A DNA stretch of 64,000 nucleotides, taken from Sva-07 sp963828415. GTDB taxonomy: Bacteria; Actinomycetota; Acidimicrobiia; Acidimicrobiales; Ilumatobacteraceae. Below are positions 54,589-63,069 of this stretch, in pieces. How positions within the stretch are numbered: position 1 is the stretch's first letter; each line of letters opens with the position of its first letter. The position numbers and the translations under genes are program-made. The stretch lies in assembly GCA_963828415.1 (NCBI GenBank), contig CAWHEI010000003.1:496001-560000 (forward strand). The letters are read 5' to 3'. Below the pieces are notes generated by a model. The model searched no databases. It worked only from the letters and a program-made list of their open reading frames with translations, and was not told where the DNA came from.

Positions 54589-55359
54589 GTGCAACCCCCT
54601 CCGCCGGTCCTGTCGCCGCTGCGGATCATCGGCCTCACCAAGACCTACGGGGCCACCGTCGCCATCGACCAGCTGACGCTCGAGGTCCCGCAGGGCGCGT
54701 GCTACGGCCTGGTCGGCCCGAACGGCAGCGGCAAGTCGACCACGATGCGCGCCGTGGTCGGGCTCGTGCGACCTGACGCCGGGATGATCGAGGTGTGTGG
54801 AGTGCGCGTCGACCAGGACGTCCTCGCCACGCGGCGTTCGATGGGGGTGATGCTCGACCCGCTGCAGCTGTTCGACCGGCTCACGGCATGGGAGTTCGTG
54901 GAGACGATCGGCGCGTTGCGCGAGTTGGACCCGGCAATGGCGCGGCGACGAGCGAACGACCTGTTCACCGTGCTCGATCTCGTCGACGACGCCGATCGTC
55001 CGATCGCCGAGTACAGCCACGGCATGCGCAAGAAGACGGCGCTGGCCGCGGCGCTGCTGGCCCGCCCACGCGTGGTGATGCTCGACGAACCATTCGAAGG
55101 GGTCGATCCAGTCTCGACTCGAGCGATGCGCCGCATGCTCGACCTGTTCCGCGCTGGCGGTGGCACCGTCGTGCTCTCCACCCACGTGATGGACATCGTC
55201 GAACGGGTCTGCGACCACGTCGGCGTCATCCATCGTGGACGTCTCGTCGCATCGGGGCCGATCGACGAACTCCGCAAGGGGCGGCGCCTCGAGGAAGCCT
55301 TCATCGACGTGGTCGGCGCCGGTGACGTCGACGCCGACGCTCTCGACTGGTTGACATGA
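54589..55359 (+). CDS. ABC transporter ATP-binding protein
   Basis: The 256-residue ATPase has Walker A GPNGSGKST, signature-like YSHGMRKKTALA, Walker B VVMLDEPFEG and the switch His in LSTHVMD. It overlaps the permease gene by four bases, so they form an exporter. Start GTG 54589 follows the cobA stop by five bases, so it may share that transcript. The substrate is unknown; placement just before mftA makes mycofactocin-linked export conceivable but unproven. Confidence 0.9.
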   Translation: MQPPPPVLSPLRIIGLTKTYGATVAIDQLTLEVPQGACYGLVGPNGSGKSTTMRAVVGLVRPDAGMIEVCGVRVDQDVLATRRSMGVMLDPLQLFDRLTAWEFVETIGALRELDPAMARRRANDLFTVLDLVDDADRPIAEYSHGMRKKTALAAALLARPRVVMLDEPFEGVDPVSTRAMRRMLDLFRAGGGTVVLSTHVMDIVERVCDHVGVIHRGRLVASGPIDELRKGRRLEEAFIDVVGAGDVDADALDWLT

Positions 55360-56957
55360 TGACCGACGCTGCGGTGTGCGCACTGTTCGCCCGAACTCGC
55401 TGGAGGATGCTCCGAGGCGTTCTGCGTTCGAGCGGCTCGCAGAAGGCAGCCGTCGTGATCGGGATGATTGCATCGGCGATCGCCGGCATCGCTGGCGGCA
55501 TCGCGGCGGTTGCCATCGGTCGCACCAGCGATGACCTCGATGCTGCCTATGTGACGCTCACGACGGGTGTCGTAGTGGTCGTTGTCATGGTCGGCGTCAT
55601 CGCGGGCGTGACCCAGCCCGTCGATCCACGAGTGCTCGCAACCGAACCCCTCGGCCAACGACAACTCGGGCTGGGCCTGCTGGCGGCGTCCGCGGCCGGT
55701 CCACCTGGGCTGTCGGCATTGCTCGTCGCCATCGGGTTGTTCGCCGGCGCTGTCAGCGGCTGGTTCTCGATCGTGCCGATCACGTTCGCGGTGCTGGCGT
55801 TCCTGGCGACGCTGCTGCTGGTGTCGCGCACGACCATCAACTTGCTCGGACTCCTCGCTGCGCGCCACCCGCGGGTCGGCCAGATCGTCGTCGGGCTGTC
55901 GAGCCTCGCGTTCTATGCAGCGTTCCAGGTCATTCCGCGCCAAGTGGCCGACCTCGACGACGACGCCCGCTCCCGGATGGCCAACCTCCTCGCCGTCACC
56001 CCGATGGGACAGATCGGACGAGGGCTGGCTGCGGCCGGCACGGAACCGGCCATTGCGCTCGTCCATGTGGCCATCGGATCGGTGTGGCTCGTACCGCTGC
56101 TGTGGCTGTTCACGTGGACGACCCGGCGCCTCATCACGTCCGTGAAGGGTCGCACGACGACCCGAACCGAGGTTCGCGACCGGCGCCGGCCGGTGCGCTC
56201 GCTTGCTCGGCGCCTGTGCGGCAACGGTGCGGTGGGTGCCGTGGCGTGGCGGGGAGTCCTCACCCGGTTCCGAACGCCGAGGACCGCACTGGAGACGTTC
56301 ACCGGGGCCGGCGTGGGACTGGCCATCGTGCTCGTGCCGGTGCTCACCGGGCGACAAGCGGGCGCTGGGGCCGTGCTCGTCGGCGGCGCCGTGCAACTCG
56401 CCGTGCTGTTCATGGCGGGCAACAGCTTCGGATCCGACGGCCCCGCGATGTCCGGCGAGCTCCTGACTGGCACCGACCCCGACGTGTTGGTCAAGGCGAA
56501 GGCTCGATCCGTCGTGGTGTCGGCTGCGCCTGTGGCGATCGTGGGACCGCTGGTCGCCGCATCGCTCACCGGCGAATGGAACTATCTGCCCGCAGGGTTC
56601 ATCATCGGCGTGGGAGGGCTGTTCGCCGGCACCGGGGCCGCGATGGTGCAGTCATCGTTCGTTCCGATCGCCATCCCCGACAGCGACAATCCGTTGGCGA
56701 GCGGCGACTCGGGCAAGGGCTGGTTCGCGGCCCTTGCGGTGGCGGCGGTCCTGTTCGTGCTTGCAGTCCTGACGCTTCCGGTGGCGCTCGCGCTGCTGTG
56801 GGCCGTCGATCGGCAGTCCCTCACCCTCGTCACCGTCCTCGCCATCGTTGCGTTCGGTGTCGGTCTGCTCGTCGAACGGGGAGGCATCGCCATCGCAGCT
56901 GGCCGTTGGCGAACCCGCGGCCCGGAGCTGTACACCCAGATCGTCCCGGCGCGCTGA
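55356..56957 (+). CDS. ABC transporter permease
   Basis: The 533-residue membrane protein has about ten to twelve hydrophobic segments, including AAVVIGMIASAIAGIAGGIAAVAI cut by polar loops and a long cytoplasmic stretch around 255-290 rich in Arg. It forms a typical type-2 exporter with the ATPase gene before it. No solute-binding protein is adjacent. It ends 55 bp before mftA. Confidence 0.88.
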   Translation: MMTDAAVCALFARTRWRMLRGVLRSSGSQKAAVVIGMIASAIAGIAGGIAAVAIGRTSDDLDAAYVTLTTGVVVVVVMVGVIAGVTQPVDPRVLATEPLGQRQLGLGLLAASAAGPPGLSALLVAIGLFAGAVSGWFSIVPITFAVLAFLATLLLVSRTTINLLGLLAARHPRVGQIVVGLSSLAFYAAFQVIPRQVADLDDDARSRMANLLAVTPMGQIGRGLAAAGTEPAIALVHVAIGSVWLVPLLWLFTWTTRRLITSVKGRTTTRTEVRDRRRPVRSLARRLCGNGAVGAVAWRGVLTRFRTPRTALETFTGAGVGLAIVLVPVLTGRQAGAGAVLVGGAVQLAVLFMAGNSFGSDGPAMSGELLTGTDPDVLVKAKARSVVVSAAPVAIVGPLVAASLTGEWNYLPAGFIIGVGGLFAGTGAAMVQSSFVPIAIPDSDNPLASGDSGKGWFAALAVAAVLFVLAVLTLPVALALLWAVDRQSLTLVTVLAIVAFGVGLLVERGGIAIAAGRWRTRGPELYTQIVPAR

Positions 56958-57012
56958 CACGAGCGGCCGCTCGCCGTGGCCCCCGACTCCGAGCGCAGCT
57001 AGTCTGCGGAAC

Positions 57013-57132
57013 ATGGACGACATCGCCACCGAGACCGCCACGGCCCCCGGCACAGAACCCGCCGAGGACCTCCTCGACGACGAACTGCTCGTCGAGGAGA
57101 TCTCGATCGACGGGATGTGCGGCGTCTACTGA
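57013..57132 (+). CDS. mftA: mycofactocin precursor peptide
   Basis: The 39-residue peptide is Glu/Asp-rich and ends ISIDGMCGVY, the invariant MftA tail. The C-terminal Val-Tyr is decarboxylated and cross-linked by MftC with help from MftB, then trimmed to form the redox cofactor mycofactocin. The start ATG 57013 gives the normal length of about 30-45 residues. It lies 11 bases ahead of mftB and is easily missed because of its size. Confidence 0.97.
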   Translation: MDDIATETATAPGTEPAEDLLDDELLVEEISIDGMCGVY

Positions 57133-57143
57133 CGCCGACGCCG

Positions 57144-57425
57144 GTGTCCCTGCTCGACCACCACCTCGAACTCGACCAACAGGTCGCCCTTCGACCTGAG
57201 CCGTTCGGTGCGCTCGCCTACCACTACGGCAACCGCAAGCTGATCTTCCTCAAGCACCCCGACGTCGTCCGCGTCGTTCAAGCGCTCGGCGAGCACGACA
57301 CGTTGGCCGACACATTGCGCGCCTGCGAGATCGACCCGTCGCGCTGGCCGTCGTTCGAACGGGCGCTCACCTCACTCACCGAATCGGAGATGCTCCATGA
57401 GCGCCACGAAGTCGCACCTCGTTGA
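57144..57425 (+). CDS. mftB: mycofactocin peptide chaperone
   Basis: The 93-residue protein resembles RRE-type precursor-binding chaperones. The conserved start is QVALRPEPFGALAYHYGNRKLIFLKHPDVV. I use GTG 57144, since an earlier GTG at 57117 would overlap the mftA core. The last 29 bases overlap mftC. It binds the MftA leader and presents it to MftC. Confidence 0.93.
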   Translation: MSLLDHHLELDQQVALRPEPFGALAYHYGNRKLIFLKHPDVVRVVQALGEHDTLADTLRACEIDPSRWPSFERALTSLTESEMLHERHEVAPR

Positions 57426-58545
57426 GCAACTGAAGACGGGCCTCGATGCCCCGATCTGTCTCACGTGGGAACTCACCTACGCCTGCAACCTCGAGTGCGT
57501 GCACTGCCTGTCGTCGTCGGGACGCCGCGACCCCCGAGAGCTGACCACCGACGAGGCCAAGGCGGTGCTCGATGAACTCCACGACCTGCAGGTGTTCTAC
57601 ATCAACATCGGTGGCGGCGAGCCGATGATCCGACGCGACTTCTTCGAGCTGCTCGAGTACTCGATCGGTCGCGGTATCGGCGTGAAGTTCTCGACCAACG
57701 GTGCGTTCATCGACGCCGAGAAGGCCAAGCGCCTCGCCGCGATGGACTATCTCGACATCCAGATCAGCCTCGACGGCACCGACGCGGTCACGAATGACGC
57801 GGTGCGCGGTGATGGTTCGTACGACACGGCGATCCGGGCGATGAATCATCTGCGTGACGCCGGCTTCGGCGAGTTCAAGATCTCGGTGGTCGTCACCCGC
57901 CACAACGTCGATCAGCTCGACGAGTTCAAGGCGCTGGCCGATTCGTTCGGCGCGCAGCTGCGCATCACGCGGCTGCGCCCGTCGGGTCGTGGCGCCGACT
58001 CGTGGCACGACCTCCACCCGACCAACGCACAGCAGCGTCAGATCTACGAGTGGTTGCTCGCCCACGGCGACAACGTGCTCACCGGTGACTCGTTCTTCCA
58101 CCTCAACGCGCTCGGCGAGGAACCGCTGCCCGGGCTCAACATGTGCGGTGCCGGGCGCGTGGTGTGCCTGATCGACCCGATCGGTGACGTCTACGCCTGC
58201 CCGTTCGTGATCCACGACGAGTTCAAGGCCGGCTCGGTTCGCGACCCGGGTGGGTTCGCCCGAGTCTGGAAGCACAGTGAGCTGTTCACCGAACTGCGCG
58301 AACCGCAGTCCGCCGGAGCGTGCGCGTCCTGCGGCAGCTACGACGCGTGCCAGGGCGGTTGCATGGCGGCCAAGTTCTTCGTCGGCATCCCGCTCGACGG
58401 CCCGGACCCCGAATGCGTCGGCGGCCACGGCGAAGCAGCGATGCTGGCGGCATCAGCTGAGCGTCCTCGCCCGATGATGGACCACTCGAAGCCGGTCCGC
58501 GTCGCGTCGCCTGAGCGAGTCCCGGTCACCATCGGCCGTCGCTGA
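57397..58545 (+). CDS. mftC: mycofactocin radical SAM maturase
   Basis: The 382-residue radical SAM enzyme carries CxxxCxxC as YACNLECVHC and the glycine-rich GGGEPMIRRDF. A C-terminal SPASM part contains many cysteines (CGAGRVVCLIDPIGDVYACPF in shorter pieces, CASCGSYDACQGGC). It decarboxylates and cross-links the Val-Tyr end of MftA. GGAG precedes ATG 57397. No mftD, mftE or mftF follows; the next gene is a convergent hydrolase. Confidence 0.96.
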   Translation: MSATKSHLVEQLKTGLDAPICLTWELTYACNLECVHCLSSSGRRDPRELTTDEAKAVLDELHDLQVFYINIGGGEPMIRRDFFELLEYSIGRGIGVKFSTNGAFIDAEKAKRLAAMDYLDIQISLDGTDAVTNDAVRGDGSYDTAIRAMNHLRDAGFGEFKISVVVTRHNVDQLDEFKALADSFGAQLRITRLRPSGRGADSWHDLHPTNAQQRQIYEWLLAHGDNVLTGDSFFHLNALGEEPLPGLNMCGAGRVVCLIDPIGDVYACPFVIHDEFKAGSVRDPGGFARVWKHSELFTELREPQSAGACASCGSYDACQGGCMAAKFFVGIPLDGPDPECVGGHGEAAMLAASAERPRPMMDHSKPVRVASPERVPVTIGRR

Positions 58546-58546
58546 C

Positions 58547-59575
58547 TCATCGCGAGGCGATCAGTTCACCGATGCCCTGACTGGTCGGCCACGCGCCTCG
58601 AGTCGTGTTGCAGAGCACCGTGTACGTGCAGCGTCGGGCACGATCACACACGGAGACGAACCCCACGCCGGCGTCGAAACCGTGGATCGACACTGCGTCG
58701 CCCGACTCCTCGATCCAGAAGCCGAGCCCGTAGCGCATCGACTCCGCCGGCACGTCGCTGCGCGGATGCACCATCAACTCGACGGTCTCGGGAGAGACGA
58801 TCCGCCGAGCGAACAACGCCTCCCACAGCGCGTGGACATCCGCAGCTGTGGTGTAGATGCCGCCGTCACCGTTGCCGCGCACCGGGAGGTGCAAGACGTT
58901 CGTGCGCAGTCCCGCATCGTCCAGATAGCCCAGCGCGGCGCGACCCGGAAGTTCATCCGATCGCAAGAACGCCGTGTCGGTCATGCCCGCTGGTGCACAG
59001 ACCCGCTGTTCGACCAGATCGTGGAACGCAACACCGGTGGCCCGCTCAGCGAGCAGCGCGAGGACCACGTAGCCGCCGTTGTTGTACGTGAATCGCTCGC
59101 CGGGTTCGCCCTTCATCGGGTGACCGTCCAGCACCCGCAGGTACTGCTCGGTGGTCGCGAGTTCGTGGACCGGCACGGTCATCACGTAGTCGGTCGAGTC
59201 GGTGGCGACCTCCTCGTCGAGGTAGTCGCCGATACCCGAGCGGTGAGCGAGGAGGTGCTCGACGGTCACGCGTTCGTCGATCGAGGGGAGGTCGGCGCCG
59301 AGCAGCGACCGCGCCGTCGTCCCCAGCCCGATCTCGCCTCGCTCGACGAGGGTCATGACCGTGAGAGCCGTCAGACCTTTCGTGCCGCTGGCGATCCCGA
59401 ACTGCGTCTCGATCGTGTTCGCGATGCCGAGGCCACGATGCGCATCGCCATACGCGCGTTGCACGGTGGTCTCGCCGTCGAGATCGACTCGCACGACCCC
59501 AGACAGACCCACCTCGGCGGCGAGGCGGTCGATCAGCTCACCCAGCCGGTCCGGGTCATCAACGGACGATCCCAC
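58547..59575 (-). CDS. beta-lactamase-fold serine hydrolase
   Basis: The 342-residue protein is of the class C/DD-peptidase-like (Pfam beta-lactamase) family. The catalytic Ser-x-x-Lys is in FGIASGTKGL and the Tyr-x-Asn in FTYNNGGY. A His-containing third motif appears in SIHGFDAGVGF. No signal peptide is visible with the GTG at 59575, so a cytoplasmic esterase or peptidase is possible. The start could also be upstream within the methyltransferase gene. It converges with mftC, one base apart. Confidence 0.85.
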   Translation of the reverse strand: MGSSVDDPDRLGELIDRLAAEVGLSGVVRVDLDGETTVQRAYGDAHRGLGIANTIETQFGIASGTKGLTALTVMTLVERGEIGLGTTARSLLGADLPSIDERVTVEHLLAHRSGIGDYLDEEVATDSTDYVMTVPVHELATTEQYLRVLDGHPMKGEPGERFTYNNGGYVVLALLAERATGVAFHDLVEQRVCAPAGMTDTAFLRSDELPGRAALGYLDDAGLRTNVLHLPVRGNGDGGIYTTAADVHALWEALFARRIVSPETVELMVHPRSDVPAESMRYGLGFWIEESGDAVSIHGFDAGVGFVSVCDRARRCTYTVLCNTTRGAWPTSQGIGELIASR

Positions 59576-59595
59576 GGGGAGCAGGCTGTCACACT

Positions 59596-60408
59596 TCAGC
59601 GACTCGGTCGACGGGCGACGAAGAGGATCCTGTTGAACGGGAAGAAGCACGGCTCGTGGTCGCCCATCTCCTTGATCAGTTCGTGTTCATAGTCGGCGAG
59701 GAATGCGTCGTAGGCCGCCGGCGGGAGGATCGAGCGGAATCGGGTGAGTGTCGTGCCCTTGACCCACTCGACTGCGTGTCGGGTCGTGGGCAGGACGTGA
59801 GGGTAGACGTGGAGGTCGACCTCGATGTCGACGTAGCCGAGTTCGTAGAGGATGCGGGCGTAGTCCTCCGACGTGAGCACGTTGCGCGCCACCGGGTCAG
59901 GCGGCGGTCCGGCGGCGCCGAATGCCGACCGATGCGGTTCGCTGTTCGCGACCCGTTCGGCGACGACGTGCGTCGCAGCGTGGGCATTGGCGGGGACCTG
60001 CACGGCGATGCGCCCGCCCGGACGCAGAGCGGCGGTCCATCGCGCGAGCACTGCAGCATGGTCGGGCAGCCACTGCAGGCTCGCAGCGGCGAGCACCAGG
60101 TCGTGATCCCGGTCCGAGGTCCACGCGGCGATGTCACCCGGCTCGAACGTCACACCGGGTCCGGCGTGTTCGACGGCCGCAGCGAGCATGTCCGCCGAGT
60201 TGTCGATGCCGGTGATCCGGCCGATCGAGAGTTGTCGGGCGGCCAACGCCGTCAGCTCACCGGGGCCGCAACCGAGGTCGACGGCCCGGGCGACCGGGTC
60301 TCGTCCGAGTCTGGCCAACAGGTCGTGGAACGGCTGCGCTCGCTCGGTCGCAAATCGCCGGTACTGCTCCGGATCCCAGGTGTGTGTCGGGTCGGGACGA
60401 GGGAGCAC
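59596..60408 (-). CDS. tam: trans-aconitate-methyltransferase-like SAM methyltransferase
   Basis: The 270-residue protein matches trans-aconitate 2-methyltransferase: start HTWDPEQYRRFATERAQPF, SAM motif AVDLGCGPGELT, ASLQWLPDH, and PFNRILFVARR at the end. It would methylate the toxic by-product trans-aconitate. It precedes the hydrolase gene by 20 bases, so the two may be co-transcribed. Substrate assignment rests on family likeness. Confidence 0.85.
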   Translation of the reverse strand: MLPRPDPTHTWDPEQYRRFATERAQPFHDLLARLGRDPVARAVDLGCGPGELTALAARQLSIGRITGIDNSADMLAAAVEHAGPGVTFEPGDIAAWTSDRDHDLVLAAASLQWLPDHAAVLARWTAALRPGGRIAVQVPANAHAATHVVAERVANSEPHRSAFGAAGPPPDPVARNVLTSEDYARILYELGYVDIEVDLHVYPHVLPTTRHAVEWVKGTTLTRFRSILPPAAYDAFLADYEHELIKEMGDHEPCFFPFNRILFVARRPSR

Positions 60409-60426
60409 GCTTGTATCTTACTTGTA

Positions 60427-62391
60427 TTACTCGATAGGGGTGAACCGTCGCTGACCGAGCACCGGCGGTGGGACGTCATCGGTGACGAAGTGGAGTTCCT
60501 GCACGGCGCGGGTCATCGCCACGTAGAGCAGGCGGGCGCCGCGTGGCGTGATCTCGGTCGCCGTTCCCTCGCTCAGGATCTCGTGCGGATTGACCACGAT
60601 GACACCATCGAACTCGAGACCCTTGACACGTTCGGGTTCGAAGAGCGGCACTTCGTCGGGGTCGAGTTCGTGGACGTGATCGACGGCAGCCAAGCCATGC
60701 TCGACAAGCGCCAGAGCGATGACGTCGTGCAATCGGGCCGGCGCCACGATGCCACTGACGCGACGCCGCCGCTTGGTCGCCGCTGCCACCTCGGCGATTG
60801 TTGCGGCCAGGTCGTGGTTCCCGGAGGCCCGGGCTCGGGGAACCACGGGGTGCCAGGTGGGCGGCTCGCCGGTGCGGCGGACGCTGCGGCTCTCGGTGGC
60901 GTCGACGCCGGTGTGGACGAGCAACCGGTTCGCGACCACCAGAATCGGCTCGGGGACGCGGTAGCCGATGGTGAGATCGGCAATCGTCCCGGCTGGGCGC
61001 TCGCGGACGCTCAGGTGTTCGAACACCGTCGACCAGCGTTCCTGCCCGGCCGGCGTGGTCGACTGAGCGACGTCACCAACGAGGGTCATCGAACCACTGG
61101 GACTCCGCCGACCGATCACGCGCAGCGCGACGGCCGAGTGGTCCTGGGCCTCGTCGACGATGACGTGGCCGTACGTGAACGGCGAGCCGTTGAGCATCGA
61201 GTTCGCCTCGTCGACGAGCAGTTGATCAGCACGGGTCCACACTCGGCGCTTGCCCGACGGTCCTGGCAGGAGCTTGTCGACGAGTCGTACCGGCTTCTGG
61301 GTCGGCCACGCCTTGTTGATCGCCGCCTTGAGCGGGGCAGCCTGACGCCACGCGTCTTCGGAGCCGGTGCGCTGCAAGAGTTCGCGTTGTGCGAGCGAGC
61401 GCATCCGTTCGCGCCGCTGGTTCAGCGGTGACGTGCCCGACGCGGCGGTGGCCAACCAGGCCGAGAAGAGATCGCGTTCGATCACGTGCGTGCGAGCGCC
61501 GATCGGAATGCGGATGTCGTCGTCCGGTGGCGTGATCGCTGCGAGCGCCAGCTCTTCGAGGTCGGCCAGTCGGTCGGCGGAGCCCTTCCAGCGAGCCGAG
61601 TCCACGTCGTCGACGCCGGCGACCTCAACCCGCGGGATGCACAGCTCGTCGACGGTTGCCTGGCGAACCGTGCGTTCGCCGAGCGACGGCAGCACGTTGG
61701 CGATGTAGTCGAGGAACGCCTGGTTGGGGCCGACCACCAGCACGCCGTCGCGAGCAAGTCGACCCCGATGCTCGAACATCAGGTACGCCGCCCGGTGGAG
61801 CGCGACGGCCGTCTTGCCGGTACCCGGCCCACCCTGCACCACGAGCACCTGATCGATCGACGAGCGGATGACGATGTCCTGCTCGGCCTGGATGGTCGAC
61901 ACGATCTCGCGCATCTCGCCCGAGCGTTCGGCGCCGATCTCGGCGAGCACCGGGTCGGGGATGCCACCGGCGACTTCGCCCTCGTTCGGATCGTCGAGGT
62001 GCTCGTCGAGGTAGGCGATCAGATCCCCGTCATCGAGGGTGAAACGGCGCCGGAATGCCACACCCAGCGGATCGACCGACGTCGCTCGATAGAACGGCGC
62101 GGCGATCGGCGCCCGCCAGTCGACGACGACCGGATCGTGCTGGTCGTCCTCGATGTGACGGCGCCCGATGTACCACTCGTCGATGCGACCGAAGAAGTCG
62201 CCTGCACCCGGACCACGAAGATCCTCCAACGCATCGGCGACGGTGACCTCGATGTACTCCTTGGTGATCGCGTCCGCCGCGCTCTCGGGGTCGAGGGCAC
62301 CGAGCCGGTCGATCATGCGGTCGCGCGACGCCCGCGAGAAGGCCAGGCGGGCGCGCTCGGTATCGAGATCGGGGAAGAGGTCGGCCGCCAT
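60427..62391 (-). CDS. HelD-like UvrD-family helicase/ATPase
   Basis: The 654-residue protein has an SF1 helicase core split by a long insertion: Walker A QGGPGTGKTAVALHRA, HVIVDEAQDHSAV (Walker B), LVGDVAQST (motif III) and YVAMTRAVQELH near the end. An N-terminal coiled arm (1-60) and WRAPIAAPFYRA are typical of HelD proteins, which release stalled RNA polymerase and give rifampicin tolerance in actinobacteria. ATG 62391 is preferred. It is divergent from plsY. Confidence 0.88.
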   Translation of the reverse strand: MAADLFPDLDTERARLAFSRASRDRMIDRLGALDPESAADAITKEYIEVTVADALEDLRGPGAGDFFGRIDEWYIGRRHIEDDQHDPVVVDWRAPIAAPFYRATSVDPLGVAFRRRFTLDDGDLIAYLDEHLDDPNEGEVAGGIPDPVLAEIGAERSGEMREIVSTIQAEQDIVIRSSIDQVLVVQGGPGTGKTAVALHRAAYLMFEHRGRLARDGVLVVGPNQAFLDYIANVLPSLGERTVRQATVDELCIPRVEVAGVDDVDSARWKGSADRLADLEELALAAITPPDDDIRIPIGARTHVIERDLFSAWLATAASGTSPLNQRRERMRSLAQRELLQRTGSEDAWRQAAPLKAAINKAWPTQKPVRLVDKLLPGPSGKRRVWTRADQLLVDEANSMLNGSPFTYGHVIVDEAQDHSAVALRVIGRRSPSGSMTLVGDVAQSTTPAGQERWSTVFEHLSVRERPAGTIADLTIGYRVPEPILVVANRLLVHTGVDATESRSVRRTGEPPTWHPVVPRARASGNHDLAATIAEVAAATKRRRRVSGIVAPARLHDVIALALVEHGLAAVDHVHELDPDEVPLFEPERVKGLEFDGVIVVNPHEILSEGTATEITPRGARLLYVAMTRAVQELHFVTDDVPPPVLGQRRFTPIE

Positions 62392-62447
62392 GGGGTCAGC
62401 CAACGTAGCGGCACCGATTCGGCGAAGGTCGGGGGATTTTCGATCGG

Positions 62448-63044
62448 ATGGTGCAAGGATCGATTCCCGTGTTGCTGCTGGTGTTGATCGCCTACGTCCT
62501 CGGCACCTTTCCGTCGGCGATCCTGATCGCACGGGCCAACGGCGTCGACATCTCGACGTTCGGCTCCGGCAACCCTGGTGCGTCCAACGTCACGCGGGCC
62601 CTCGGCTGGCGCAAGGGGGCATGGGTCTATGCGCTCGATGCCGGCAAAGGCGCACTCGCTGCCGGCCTCGGACTTGCCCTCGACGGGCGCCCTGCGGCGT
62701 ACTGGTGTGCGGCCGCGGCCGTCGTCGGTCACATGTTCCCGGTGTTCCGACACTTCAAGGGCGGCAAGGGCGTGGCCACCGGTTCCGGTGCACTCCTCGT
62801 CGTCCAACCCATCCTCGCGCCGCTGGCGGTGGGCGTCTGGTGGATCGTCACGAAGGTCACCGGAAAGGCCGCGCTCGGTTCGGTCATCGCGGTCAGCCTC
62901 GTGCCGATCGGCATCATCGTGATGGACCAGCCGCGCTGGGAACTGCTCGCCGTCGCCGGCGTCTGCGCACTGATCCTGCTGAAGCATGCCGGCAACATCA
63001 AGCGGCTGATTCGACGGGAAGAGCACTCGCTCAGCCAGAATTGA
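62448..63044 (+). CDS. plsY: glycerol-3-phosphate acyltransferase
   Basis: The 198-residue membrane enzyme moves an acyl group from acyl-phosphate to glycerol-3-phosphate. Family motifs are FGSGNPGASNVTR, VVGHMFPVFRHFKGGKGVAT and about five helices. It starts 56 bp from the divergent helicase. A 25-bp gap separates it from the OYE gene, so the two may be in one transcript. Confidence 0.95.
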   Translation: MVQGSIPVLLLVLIAYVLGTFPSAILIARANGVDISTFGSGNPGASNVTRALGWRKGAWVYALDAGKGALAAGLGLALDGRPAAYWCAAAAVVGHMFPVFRHFKGGKGVATGSGALLVVQPILAPLAVGVWWIVTKVTGKAALGSVIAVSLVPIGIIVMDQPRWELLAVAGVCALILLKHAGNIKRLIRREEHSLSQN

Positions 63045-63069
63045 CCGTGCCCGCCAGAATGGACACCCC

